Shown here: positions 43,305 through 55,140 of the stretch, in pieces
Position numbering within the stretch: position 1 is the first letter of the stretch
Layout of the letters: each line of letters starts with the position of its first letter
Position numbers and translations under genes: made by a program
Notes under the pieces: model-generated
Seen by the model: only the letters and a program-made list of their open reading frames with translations
The model's database searches: none
What the model was told of the DNA's origin: nothing
NCBI GenBank assembly: GCA_012064385.1
Contig: QRDG01000401.1
Span: forward strand, 661,174-725,173
Direction: 5' to 3'
Length of the DNA stretch: 64,000 nucleotides
From: Puccinellia tenuiflora
Lineage: Eukaryota; Streptophyta; Magnoliopsida; Poales; Poaceae

Positions 43305-44307
43305 GCTACAGAATGTTCGGACGGAGTATCTTACAATTAATATGGATCGGACGGAGTATCTTACATGACAAGTTGCTCTCCGTGTTGTTAGATGTACTTT
43401 GATGTAAATAGGCTAAAGAACATCTGCTGTTAGATGTATTTTGATGCCAGCAGTAGACAAAGGATGCCAAAAGCCCCTAGCCATGCTAAAGGTTAAGTAT
43501 TAGAACATTTAAGCTCAAGTTGTTCTACTATTATTGAACAAGAGTTGAATGATCGGGATCTTCTGGTGTACACAAATGTCTATGACTGGGCGATAGTCAG
43601 GTAAATTTGCATATATTTTTCTTTTGCTATATGAATAAATTTGCATATGACAGTCAGGTAGATTTGGTCATTTAATCTACTTACAGAGTTATCATGTATG
43701 GCAGTTTGTGGAGAGTGAGTATATGATGAGCATAACATGAAAGCAATAAGAAAACAAAAAAAGGTTGACAAGATCGGTGCAAAGAAAAGGCTTTGATATT
43801 GATGCTTACCATGATTGCAGCCAATGGTGATCCTTGCATCGATGAATGAATTATATCTCTGTTCAGAAAAGCTTCATATAGCCTCTACATCCAAAAGAAA
43901 GGCAGATTGTAAGATCATCATTGACCAATTACTCGACCAGTTGTTACATTCAATGACACAATAATCTGTACCTGGCAAGCTGTTTATTTCATCCAGACAA
44001 TTAGCTCATTCTTCTTTGAAAGTTTTTTATCATCTGCCGAATCAGTATCAAGGAACACTTCACTTTTCATGCGACACAAGAAGTATAACTTTATACTCTC
44101 TCTTAATTCCTGTGAAAAATATTTATAACAGGTTTAGCATGATATACTTCGAGTAATAATCTTGAAGGATTAGTAACATTTAAACAACAAAATGCAGCAA
44201 AACTAAGATGGCTTGCCCTCGAATAGCTTCAACTAAAAGCTAGGCTGGAATCTGAATGCAGTTTGAACACATTGCCTCCATATGTCAAACCAGAGATAAA
44301 TAAACTA

Positions 44308-44401
44308 CTCCATCCGATCCTAAAAGAGTGTCGTGAGGGATGCTATCAATTTGTACCTAAGTAGCTCTTTTCCACCGACATTTATATCGGATAGGAGGAA
44401 G
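44308..44401. mobile_element. 94-bp Stowaway MITE in the SNF2 pseudogene
   Basis: It begins CTCCATCCGATCCTAAAAGA and ends TATATCGGATAGGAGGAAG, flanked by TA (44306-44307, 44402-44403). The ends are imperfect inverted repeats. It lies between the exon 6 and exon 7 remnants, that is, in a former intron. Confidence 0.85.
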
Positions 44402-46785
44402 TACTTTCTTAATATATGACAGTATGTGTAATATGAAAGTCAGTTATCTCCAAATTGTAATTTTTTATAAATGGTAATAAAAAGTAATGCAAATGCACAC
44501 ATTGGAATTTATCAAACACAGTAATATTTTAAAGTACCAAAAAGCTCATTCTCCAAAATTAGTGAACAACCAAAAAGTCAAAAACCATGTGGATAGCGAC
44601 ACACTAATGTTGTCTGGCCACACTAAGAGGACAAAGCATAGATGCAAAATTTGAGATATATCTCTTGGACTCAAGCACACAAAAAAATTACCTTCGCAAC
44701 ATTTAGCCTGTGTGCTTCTCTCGATTCATCACATTCTTGTAATTTCCTCGAATGATAGCCGATTCCTATCTTGTTTCAAACCTGTCCTGCTCCGAGATAT
44801 AAATAACAGTCGATGGTGCAAAGTAATTGAAACAACATTTATGTAGGAAAACAAGAGAGTAAGTTAATTACTCGTCATTGACTGCCAGGCAACAGAAATA
44901 GAACAAAGCCCACATTTCATGTAAGAATACACATGTTTACTTGCATTGGTAATAAGAGGACAAAGCATATAGACGCATCGACCGTACAAGGTAATAAAAT
45001 TTTCAGATAGGTGGTACCTTCAGATTATTTTGTACAGGTGTTACACTTATGACAATACGGTGGACAATTTCAAGTAAACTTTTGGCCTTTCGTGTACGTG
45101 GGTTCTTGATAATCTGTCCCTCATCAAGAATAACATAGTTCCACAACTTTCCTTCCTCGTCTTCATCAGCATCATTATAGGAGTCACCTCTTATCAGCTT
45201 CGCATACATCCCTTCCACGTTACCATGGTAGAAGTCACCTCTTATCAGCTTGCAATTGTTCCAGACAATGTCGTATGTCGTCAGTAGGATATCGCCCTCC
45301 TGTAGAAGATGATAAGGAGTTAAATAGCTGCCAAGACTCATTAAAGTATGTTGAACAACAAGATGATCTTTTAAATAGCTCATATCTAAAATTAAATATC
45401 TTCAGATTCCCAGGTATGCCAAATTTGAAACCCCAGAAAAGCCAAGATAAGAATGATTATGTTAAGAATAAGAAACAAGACCTTGAATGCATACTGAAGC
45501 TCAGAGCCTCAGAGTTGCGAACATTTACGCTGGAGCAAGATTAGCTGTGAAAACGAAAAGGAATCAATTAGCACCGACTAACACGATTTGATCTCTCTCA
45601 GATTGAGGGGGAAAATGTGATAGCAGATCCTACTCTCTAATCTTATGCTTGAGGCCGACAACTGAAAGTTCCTTGGACCAGTGAGTGAGAAGTGTCTTTG
45701 CCACAACCACTAACACACTCTTGATTAAACGGGAATAAAAACAATCCAGCCAGGAAGGCATAGACGGGCAACATAAAATTAAGGATGCAAGTACTCATCA
45801 GAAAATTCACAATATACTATGGCTGGAGGAAAGAATTATCAATGAACGTTGCAGCATGGAACTATCTAGGAAACAACTACATTTAAACACACGGTAGGAA
45901 CAATAGGAGTTATTCTGCTGTCCAGTCATAATTGCTTTCAGTTCCACAAACGCAGAAATGCAGGTGCTCAAACAAATTGTATGTACTCCTACTACAAAAA
46001 CATGAAGGTATTTGCCTTGTTATAGTGAGACAGCACTAATTAATGTGATATGAATCATCATTGAAATCGGAAACAGAACGAAGGAATTGTTAATCAGACG
46101 GGCCTGCATGGTCTTGCCGAGCCTCATGTCATCCCCGAGGATCCCTCCGGTCCACTGTGGTGCAGCACCCAGAGCCACCTGAGCCCCTCGCGCTGTTGTG
46201 GGCAGAGAGTCTTGAAGATGCTCCCCGGAAGCTTGTAAGGCCTGACCATCACGCCGCAGCCGGAAGGCTCCATATTGAAGTCCTCCGTCTTCTCCCACCC
46301 GGCGTTCCCCTTCTCACGGTTCTCCTTTCCCTCCTTGCTGGCACTGTCATCGTCGCCGTGCTCGTAGTCCACAAAGGATGAGGGGTTAGGCACCCTCTTG
46401 CCTGACTTATTAGCAGCAGGTCATGGTAGTAGCGGTCGGCGGCGAGGGTGCATGGCAGCCGGGCGGCCGGCCGCGGCCTGGGCCTGGGGTTGTGGACTAC
46501 AGACATGGAGTCGAAGGCGGGTGGTGAGGTCGTCGAGAATGTCAGGGATGTGGTGGGGTCGAAAGCGGGGGGCGAGGAGAGCTTGCAGAGGCGGCGGTCG
46601 GCGAGCTTGACCTTCCTGTCCTCCTGTGGGAGAGGAGAGAGGAACTGGGATCAGGCTTGAGGGGGTAGGGTTTGGGGGGTGGTGGGCGGGGTTGTGTCAC
46701 GACCTAATCATCGAGATCCAGATCGCAACCATAGGTTAGGTAGGAGAAAGGGGAATTGGGGTGAGGAACAGCAAGCAGGAGGTGA

Positions 46786-47876
46786 GAGCATCTCCACGGG
46801 CAGTGCCACAAACACCTTACGAGCAACCAAGAAAAGATGCGGGCACAATTAGCACGGCAATCGATCAGCTAGCTTAGCTTGCTTGCACTAGCACGGGCAC
46901 AGGCTGGAGGAGGGGAATCGGGAGGTGCTCCTCGTCGTGCTGCTGGAGGAGGGGAACAGGGAGGTCTGAGCCCTGCCCATGAGTAGAGGTGCCGAGCCCT
47001 GCCCACGAGGTGGCCGCGCAGGCGCTGGCGAGCCCGGCGGCGCACCATGGCAACGCGCGGGAGGTGAGGAGGGACGAGAGGAGCCTGGTGCAGCTGCTGG
47101 ACCCGAGCCCCGCGAACAACGAGTCGCCCGACGGCGAGCTCCTGCCGGATACGCGGAGCGTGCGCGCTCTGGACGCCCGACGCCGAGCTCCTGCCGGAAG
47201 CGCGCTTGGATACCGCGCAGCCATCCGTCACGCCGGCGCCGAGCTCCTGCCGGACGCGCGCTTGGACACCGCGCAGCCAGCCGCCACGCCCGCGCTTGGA
47301 CGGGTGGGAGGCGCGGCCACGAGCTGGACGCCGCGAGCTGGACGCCACGCCTCCGCGTGGAGGAGCTGGAGCGGCCAAAGGCGGCAAGCTGGAGCACGGA
47401 GGGGGAGCGGGAGGTGCGGTCGGCCGGTCGCGAGCTCGACGACGGGCGGGCGGCGCGGCCGCGAGCTCGACGACGGCCGGATGGGAGACTCGTGCTCCGT
47501 CACCGCGTGGAGGAGCGGCTCGCTCGTGCTCATGCTCGTGCGCCGCCGCGTGGAGGAGCTGGAGCGGCCAGAGGCGGCAAGCTGGAGCACGGAGGGGGAG
47601 CGGTCGGCGGCGGAGAGCTGGAGCGGGAGTAGTAGCCAGGTCGTGCACGGCGCCGTGGCCTGTGGGCTCAGTTCTATGGAGAAAGAGATTGGCATGTGAC
47701 TAACGCGTGGGACAGAGCACAGAACTGTCCGGCAAAATGTCTTCCGGCACCGCGAAGAGCCGGCTTCGCGTGCCGGACAGAAATTTAGGCGGACAAAGCC
47801 CTCGGTGTGGCTGTTTTTTCTTTTCAGGGCCCTAAAAAGGCTTTACGACCCCTTTTATGGCCCCCTGGAGATGCTC
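46786..47876. mobile_element. 1.09-kb Harbinger-like non-autonomous element in the gypsy-2 3' LTR
   Basis: The ends GAGCATCTCCA and TGGAGATGCTC are inverted repeats flanked by TGA (46783-46785, 47877-47879). The 3-bp duplication and TIR style fit PIF/Harbinger. The other LTR shows the empty site. The interior is very GC-rich, with a 194-bp-spaced duplication (GTGGAGGAGCTGGAGCGGCC near 47359 and 47553) and several GAGCTCCTGCCGG copies. Long open frames on both strands show no transposase motif and probably reflect composition. Confidence 0.8.
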
Positions 47877-48055
47877 TGAGGGACCGAAGGGAGAGGGTGA
47901 GATATGATTCTGCAATCACTTCATTCATGCCTTCGGTTACAGTGTCGGGTGGCTTATAAGCAGTACGCCACACCGCACACACTCCACACACGCCAACAGG
48001 CTGGTCCACTTGGCCCACACACATTAGGCCCAACTACACCTCCTGCTACAGCATG

Positions 48056-51000
48056 TCACACGTTAAGTGAGGTTGACGGTGTGACATTGGCGCCTCCTTG
48101 AGATGCGACGCCCTCCCAGATCCCTGCTGCTGGAAATCGATTCTTCAAGACCTCGTAATCTTCCCACGTTGTTGCTTCTGGAGCCGATGTGGACCACTGC
48201 ACTCGAATTTGCACAAGAGGCGCCTCGCCCTTCTTCACCAATCGGCGTTCCAAGATTACACAGGTGTCGCCTCTGTCGATGTCAGGTCTGGCGAGCGAGG
48301 AAGCTCCGAAAACACTGGAGCATAAGAAGCAGTAAACGGCTTGAGCTGAGAGACGTGAAATACCGGATGGATGCGGCAATCAACGGGCAGGGCTAGGCGA
48401 TAAGCCAGAGATCCAATCTTCTCTTCCACCTTGAAGGGGCCGAAGAACTTGTAGGCCAGCTTGGCACACGGGCGATTGACCAGCGAGTTCTGCGCATACG
48501 GTTGCAGTTTCAGCAGGACCTCCTCCCCGACAGTGAACGAGCGCTTCGTCCTGTTGCAGTCTGCCTTCCTTTTGATGCGCGCCTGGGCACGCTCAAGTTG
48601 TCGCCGCAGATCTGCACCGTGGGCAGCCCAATCAATTTCGATAGCCTCTGCGTGATTCTCATCCCAGGTTGGAATGGCGCCCAAATTGGGTTCGCGTCCG
48701 AACAGTGCCTTGAAGGGGGAGCAATTCAGTGAAGCATGATGTGAGGAATTGTACCAGAATTCCGCCGCGGCGAGCCAGCGGCGCCAGTGCTTGGGGTTGT
48801 CATGCACTGCACACCTGAGGTACATCTCGAGGAACTGATTGACTCGCTCAGTCCGCCCGTCTGTTTGCGGGTGATACGCCGTGGAGTGAAGCAGTTTCGT
48901 GCCCGTGGATTCCATCAGGTCCTTCCAGAATACGCTTGTAAATATCTGATCACGGTCGGAGACGATAGTTTCAGGAACGCCATGGATCTTGACCACGTTC
49001 TCCCAAATTGCGCGTGCCACTTGAACTGCAGTGAATGGATGTTTCAGAGGGACAAAATGCGCCACTTTCTGTCAGGCGATCCACCACCACCATGATGACA
49101 TCATAACCAGCAGACTTTGGTAACCCTTCCACGAAATCCATTGATATATCGTGCCACGACTCAGTTGGAATTGGCAGTGGTTGAAGTTTCCCAGCTGGTT
49201 TGAGATGTTCGTGCTTGGCATGTTGACAGACAACACACTGTCTAACAAAATCCTCGACTGCTGCTCGAATGCCCTTCCAGACAAACAACTTCTTCACTCT
49301 CTGATGGGTGGCAGTGACCCCAGAGTGTCCCCCCACTGCGCTCGCATGCAAAGCGCTGATAATTTTCGTCTGCAGTGTTGTGTTTGCACCAATCCATAGC
49401 TTACCGTGCTGCCTAATCACCCCCTGATAAAAGGAGTGCCCTGTTTCACTAGGACTTGTCACGGCCAATTGTGTTAATAGTTCCTATGCCTCAGCATCCG
49501 TAGCATATGAGTTAATCACCTCCTGTAACCACTGTGGCTGACAAATGGACATAGCATCTGCTGTCAGAAGATGGCCCATGTGTGACAAAGCGTCCGCCGC
49601 CGTGTTGTCAGCGCCCCTCTTGTACTGGAATTTGAACTGCAGCTCCACCAGTTTAGTCATTGCCTTGCGTTGGAGTTCTGTGTCCAGCGACTGATCGCCT
49701 AAGTTGCAGAGGCTCTTGTGGTCTGTCAGAATCACGAAAGGGCCTCGCTGCAAATAAGCTCGCCAACGATCCACAGCCATCATCACCGCCAGTTACTCCT
49801 TCTCGTAAGTAGAGAGTTTCTGATTGTGCACTCCCAGAGCTTTGCTGAAGTAGGCAATTGGCCGCTTGTCTTGCACTAAAACAGCGCCGATGCCGGTGTC
49901 GCACGCATCTATCTCAATTGCGAAGGGCCGCTCGAAATTAGGCAGAGCCAGGACAGGCGTGTTGCACATAGCCTGTTTCAGCTGTTCAAAGGCTTGTTGT
50001 GCTACTTCGGACCACTGAAACCCCTTCTTAGTGAGTAGTTGCGTCAATGGCTTTGCAATGATTCCGTACCAGGGGCAGTGCTTGCGGTAGTATCCCGTGA
50101 ACCCTAGGTACCCTCGTAGCTCAGTTGCCGTTGTAGGAACAAGCCAATCTCGAATTGCACTTGTCTTCTCACTGTCCGTTGCCACGCCCTCTCTCGAGAT
50201 CACATACCCCAGGTACTCGATACGATCTCGAGCAAATGAGCACTTCGATTCTTTGGCGAACAGTTGGTGCTGACGAAGCAGGGAGAGCACGATTCGCAAA
50301 TGTGCCTAATGCTCCTGCAGTGTTTTGCTGTACACGAGGATATCATCAAGAAAAACAATGACGAACTTACGTGTGTGCGCAGAGAAGATGGAATTCATCA
50401 GGAACTGGAATGTAGCTGGCGCGTTCGTCGGACCGAACGGCATGACGCAAAAATGGAAGTGCCCGTGGTGTGTCTTGAAGGCGGTCTTCTCCTCATCCTC
50501 GTCGCGCATGCGTATTTGGTGATACCCGGCGAAGATTGCTGCTCCCGCAAGCTCATCCAGCAATTCATCCACAATTGGCAACGGAAATTTGTTTTTGATT
50601 GTTGCGAGATTCAAGCGACGGTAGTCCACGCAAAACCTCCATGTGCCGTCTTTTTTCTTTACCAGCAGCACAAGCGCAGCATACGGGCTCATACTGTGGA
50701 CAATTACACCCGAGCGCAGCATCTCATTCAACTGACGCTCGATTTCGTCCTTGTGGAGCGGCGAGTAACGATACGGCTTGCTATTGGGTGGTCTGGCTCC
50801 CTCCTCAAGCACGATCGCGTGATCGTACTGCCGTTTTGGTGGCAACCCAGTGGGTTCAGCGAACACATCCACAAATTGTGCTAGGAACGATTGAATTGGT
50901 TCAGGTAAGTCTTAATTTTCTGTAGACACCTTGCGAGACACTGGGTCGAGCATCGCCATAGACCAGATGTCGTTTGTTTCATGCAATTGCAGGAGTTCTT

Positions 51001-52651
51001 CTATGTTCACATGTTGCGGAACGGCCTGCTCCCCGGAATGTAATCCCTGAAGAGTAACTGTCTCCCCCTTATATTGGAATGCGATTGTCTTATTCTGCCA
51101 GTGACAGTTCATGGGACTGAACTGGGATAGCCAATCCATCCCCAACACACCGTCATAGGCTCCCAAGTCCAAAACCCTCACGTCTGTTGCAAATTCATGC
51201 CCTTGCAATTGCCAACGAAAACCAGGCACCAAGCTGTTGCAGCGTAGCCGTTGTCCATTGGCCACTTTGACTGCCACTGCGGGTATAGGAGATGTTTCGG
51301 CTTCGATTCGATGAGCAAACGCCTCACTGATGAAACTATGGGTGCTGCCAGAATCAATCAATAGCAAAATAAACTGGTCCTTGACTTGAACTTGTAAACG
51401 AATTGTATCTGAAGATTTAGTTCTAGCAACATCATGTGCTGACAGCAAACAACACTCTGCCTCTTCCTGTGTAGGTTCTTCGAGCAAATCCAATGCATGA
51501 ACTGCGTCGTCTGACAGTATCTCGCCGTATTCCCCAATATGAATGGTGAGAAACTGTCCCTGACGCTTGCATTGGTGCTCTCGACTGTATTTTTCGCCGC
51601 ATTTGAAGGACAAGCCGTTGGCTCGGCGGAAGTCGCATAACTGACGCTCTCTGCCGAAATCGTCTCCTCCGGCGCGTGGTGCTAGCTGTGGCCGGGGTAA
51701 CGCGGGTGCCGGAGCTGGTGGAGGGCGACCGGCAAGAGCTGGGCGCGGCCGGGGTCTGTGTGCTTCTAATTCTTCCTCTTGTATCTTGGCGAACACTGTG
51801 GCATGCGTTATGCTCGTCGGTGCCTGAATGCGCACTGCCGCACGAATTAAATCCTTGAAGCCCAGCAGAAATTGCGTCACGAAGAACTTGCTGCTAAAGG
51901 TTGGATCCAGAGCCAAAAGGTGATACATGTAAGTCTCAGATTGCAGCCGGTACTTTGCTACTGAACCGGTTTGTCGCAGTTGCAGCAGTTTATGCATCTG
52001 AGCTTCAAACTCATCGGGGCCAAACTCCTCGATCACAGCCTGACAGAAACTATCCCACGAGATGTTTTGGCATGTCTGATGGACTGCCTGAAGCCAGAGA
52101 GCAGCATGCCCATCCACGTACAGAGATGATGTCGTGAACCAGTTTGCGGGTGGCACACGATACAGATCAAAGTACGACAGATAGCGATCGAGCCAGAGTG
52201 TAGGTAGGTGACCATCGAACCTTGGAAAATCGTGCTTCGGCGGCTTGATGAAGACCTCTTGTCTGCGCGCCCATGGACGCGGCTGTGGTGGTTGCTACAG
52301 ATGTAGGCGATGTGGCTGCGGTACCATCATTGCCGCTGGTGGTTCAGGCATCAGCGGGGCGTCGTCGTTTGCCAGACGAGCTGGTGGTGTGGACGCGCTG
52401 CACCCCGCGGATCACAGATCGTTCAGCAACGTGACTGACGGTGTCGGGGACGTTGCAGCGGCCTTGCGGGTCTCGTCGACCTCCTTCTGGGTCAGATCCA
52501 ACTGTTGCCGAAACGTCTGCAATTCCTTGATGAAATCCGCGTTGCACTTGCTCTGGTCCTCATGTCGCTGATTGCCGATCGCTGTTTGGTCGTCGAGGCG
52601 CTTGATGGTGCTCTCGAGCAGCGTCTTGACCTCACCAGCGTTCTCCTCCAT
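48056..52651 (-). pseudogene. gypsy-2 Gag-Pol, multiply interrupted
   Basis: Starting at 52651 (MEENAGEVKTLLES) a coiled-coil-like gag N-terminus ends at a TGA near 52412. The gag core (FPRFDGHLPTLWLDRYLSYF; WDSFCQAVIEEFGPDEFE), a zinc knuckle with the first Cys replaced by Ser (SFKCGEKYSREHQC) and the protease (LIDSGSTHSFI) follow to 50912. RT (VDYRRLNLATIKNKFPLP; VIVFLDDILVYS at about 50340), RNase H (IEIDACDTGIGAVL; TDHKSLCNL), integrase (HASAVGGHSGVTATHQR; SMDFVEGLPK; VSDRDQIFTS; YHPQTDGRTERVN) and a chromodomain-like end (VQWSTSAPEATTWED) come next. Breaks lie near 50905, 50303, 49790, 49475, 49065 and 48385. Confidence 0.9.
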
Positions 52652-52861
52652 GGCTGATAAAACTTGTTGTGTCTGCGCGGAAGGTTTCGCGGGAGTTGTC
52701 GTATTCGCCCCAAGCAGATCCGACCGGGCTAGGGATTTTTGAGCGAAATCACCGAAGCGATCTCGCACCTTTCGCTTGGTTTTACAGATCGATGCCGAGG
52801 GATTGATGAACACAGCGATGCCAAAAAAATTGTGGTGGAAAATTGGCTCTGAATACCATAT

Positions 52862-53158
52862 TGTCACGACCTAATCATCGAGATCCAGATCGCAACCATA
52901 GGTTAGGTAGGAGAAAGGGGAATTGGGGTGAGGAACAGCAAGCAGGAGGTGAGGGACAGAAGGGAGGGGTCAGATACGATTCTGCAATCACTTCATTCAT
53001 GCCTTCGGTTACAGAGTCGGGTGACTTATAAGCAGTATGCCACACCGCACACACTCCACACATGCCAACAGGCTCGCCCACTTGGCCCACACACATTAGG
53101 CCCAACTACACCTCCTGCTACAGCATGTCACACGTTAAGTGAGGTTGACGGTGTGACA
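52862..53158 (-). repeat. gypsy-2 5' LTR (right side of the element)
   Basis: Uninterrupted 297-bp copy, TGTCACGACC to GGTGTGACA as read on the plus strand. It gives the empty-site sequence (GGAGGTGAGGGAC) for the Harbinger-like insert in the other LTR. Confidence 0.95.
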
Positions 53159-53259
53159 GGTTGACTGTGGGTGAAGCGGAGCAGGCGGTCGTTCAGGCCG
53201 TTAGGGGTGGAGACGGCGGCGGCCGGATGAGGATTAGGGTTGAGTCGTCCGGCGGTGGA

Positions 53260-55126
53260 TGTTGGGAATATTCCCTAGAGGCAATAATAAAATGGTTTAT
53301 TAAGCATATTCACGTTTATGATAATAGTTTATTATCCATGCTATAATTGTATTAAATGGAAACATAATACATGTGTGGAATATAAACACCAGGAGTCCCT
53401 AGTGAGCCTCTACAGGACTAGTTCGTTGATCAAGAGATAGTTAGAGTTTCCTAACTATGGACTTGTTATAGTCACTTGATAACGGAATCATATCATTAGG
53501 AGTAATGGTGTGATGGACATGACCCAAATAAAGAGTTGCAATTAATCGTGTCACAAAAGTTTTGTTGAAAACACTTTTAATATGCCAAATATAGTTTCCT
53601 TAGACCATGAGATTATATCACTCCCGTTCACCGGAGGAATACTTTGTGGACATCAAACGTCACTTCGTAACTGGGTGATTATAAAGGTGGCTTTCAGGTA
53701 TCTTCGATGGTGGGTTGTTGGGTGATATGAATCAAGAGTGGGATTTGTCCCTCCATGTGACGGAGAAGATATCTCCAGGCCTTCTCGGTAATATAGCATC
53801 AAAAGTCTGCAGACATGTGATTAGGTGGTAATCACGAGGATCCTATATTATGGACGAGTAAAGAGAACTTGCCGGTAACGAGATCAAACTGGACATGGGG
53901 ATGTCAACGATTATATCTCGGGCAAGTAAAATATCGTGAGACAAAGGAATCGTATATGAGATTAATTGAATCTCCGGCATCGTGGTTCAATCGAGAAAAG
54001 GTTTTCGTTGAGTGTATAGGAATTAATATGGGCATCCCGGTCCCGCTATTAATTATTGATATGATCATGTCTATGCATTCTCGAACCCGTAGGGTCACAC
54101 ACTTAACGTTCCGATGAAATTAGGTTTTGCGATGAATTAAATGATGAAACGAACGAATGGTGATTCGGAGTCTCGGATGGGATCCCGGACATCACGAGAG
54201 GTTCCGGAGGAGTCCGGAGAATAAGATTCATATATGGAAAGTTGTTTCCGGAGGTTTCGGGAAAAGTTCCGGAAATTATTTGTAGGGTACCGGAAGGTTC
54301 TGGAATGTTTTAGAAGGTTCTAGAAGTGGGACCACATATTGTATGGGGCCCACATGGACAAAAGGGGTGCAGCTGGCCACTTGGGCCAGCCGCACCACCT
54401 AAGGCCCACATGGGCCAAACCGAATTGGCCTAGGTGGGGGAGCCGGCCAACCCTAGGAGGAGTCCTAGGGGGACTCGGCTTGGGGGCCAAGCCACCCCTT
54501 GGCCGGCCGGCCCTAGGGCTCCCCCTCCACCTATATAAAGGGGTGAGGGGAGGGGGGTGCGACATACCAAGAGGCTGCCCCCCAAGCACCCTAGCCGCAC
54601 CACCTCCTCACCCAAACCCAAACCCTAGCCGCACCCCTCCCCGAAGGGCTGCGCCACCTCCACCTCCACACCATAGCCGCACCACCCCTATGCCCTAGGG
54701 CTGCTGCGCCTTGTTCCTCTCCCTCTCCTCTAGCTTGGCTTGGCGAAGCCCTGCTCGTGGAGATCGTCATCGTCGCCGGCACTACCGTCGTGCTGCTGAG
54801 ATCATCAAGGCCACGTCCTCTCGCTTGCAGGATCAAGGAGTTGACGTCTTCATCGAACCGTACGTGTGGACGCCGCGGAGGTGCTGCTCGTTGCTACACT
54901 TCACCGGATTGGATCTCGAGGATAATACATCTCCTCGCGACTAGACGAGTCTAGTTGCGGGGATCGACTAGCCAAGCCCTGCACCGACAAAACGCGTTTG
55001 TTGATCTTCAAGGGTAAGAGATTGGATCTCACCTTCGCTATCTTCATCTCGTAGATCTAGATCCTTGGGGGTTATTTCGCTTGCCGCGTAGGAATTTTTT
55101 TTGTTTTCCATGCTGCGACCCCTTCA
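53260..55126 (+). repeat. copia-2 5' LTR
   Basis: Contains TATATAAA at 54532-54539 as likely promoter, followed by a GC-rich leader with overlapping short open frames. A matching promoter lies at 61106-61113 in the 3' LTR. Confidence 0.95.
54532..54539 (+). promoter_or_regulatory. copia-2 LTR TATA box
   Basis: TATATAAA within CACCTATATAAAGGGG, the only strong TATA in the LTR, placed about 590 bp before the LTR end. Conserved in the other LTR at 61106-61113. Expected to start the genomic RNA about 30 bp downstream. Confidence 0.7.
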
Positions 55127-55140
55127 GTGGTATCAGAGCC
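55127..55140 (+). promoter_or_regulatory. copia-2 primer binding site
   Basis: GTGGTATCAGAGCC contains the full TGGTATCAGAGC consensus complementary to the 3' end of initiator tRNA-Met, directly abutting the LTR. Confidence 0.9.

Larger units (their letters stand above)
37916..43356. mobile_element. Stowaway MITE (about 100 bp) split by gypsy-1
   Basis: The left part starts CTCCCTCCGATCCATATTAA at 37916 after TA. The right part ends AATTAATATGGATCGGACGG-AG at 43356 before TA. The two are inverted repeats and rejoin once gypsy-1 and one GCTAC are removed. The right half also repeats the CGGACGGAGTATCTTAC end at 43319-43335. Confidence 0.85.
46695..53158 (-). mobile_element. gypsy-2: Ty3/gypsy element, minus strand, TSD GGTTG
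   Basis: The plus-strand right LTR (52862-53158, 297 bp; the element's 5' LTR) and the left LTR (46695-48086, 298 bp without its insert) both run from TGTCACGACC to GGTGTGACA. GGTTG flanks the element at 46690-46694 and 53159-53163. Next to the 5' LTR the minus strand has TGGTATTCAGAGCC, a near match to the tRNA-Met primer site. The LTRs differ at roughly ten positions, making it older than gypsy-1. The coding region is broken into six frames. Confidence 0.95.

Noticed and set aside
46869..47703. Open frames of 165-259 codons on both strands.
   Set aside because: They lie wholly inside a GC-rich Harbinger-like insert, overlap in four frames and are made of repeated Arg/Ala/Pro-rich sequence; no transposase or other motif seen.
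53869..54944. Short ORFs repeated at 60512-61529.
   Set aside because: They are in the two LTRs of copia-2 and recur only because the LTRs are duplicates; no known protein.
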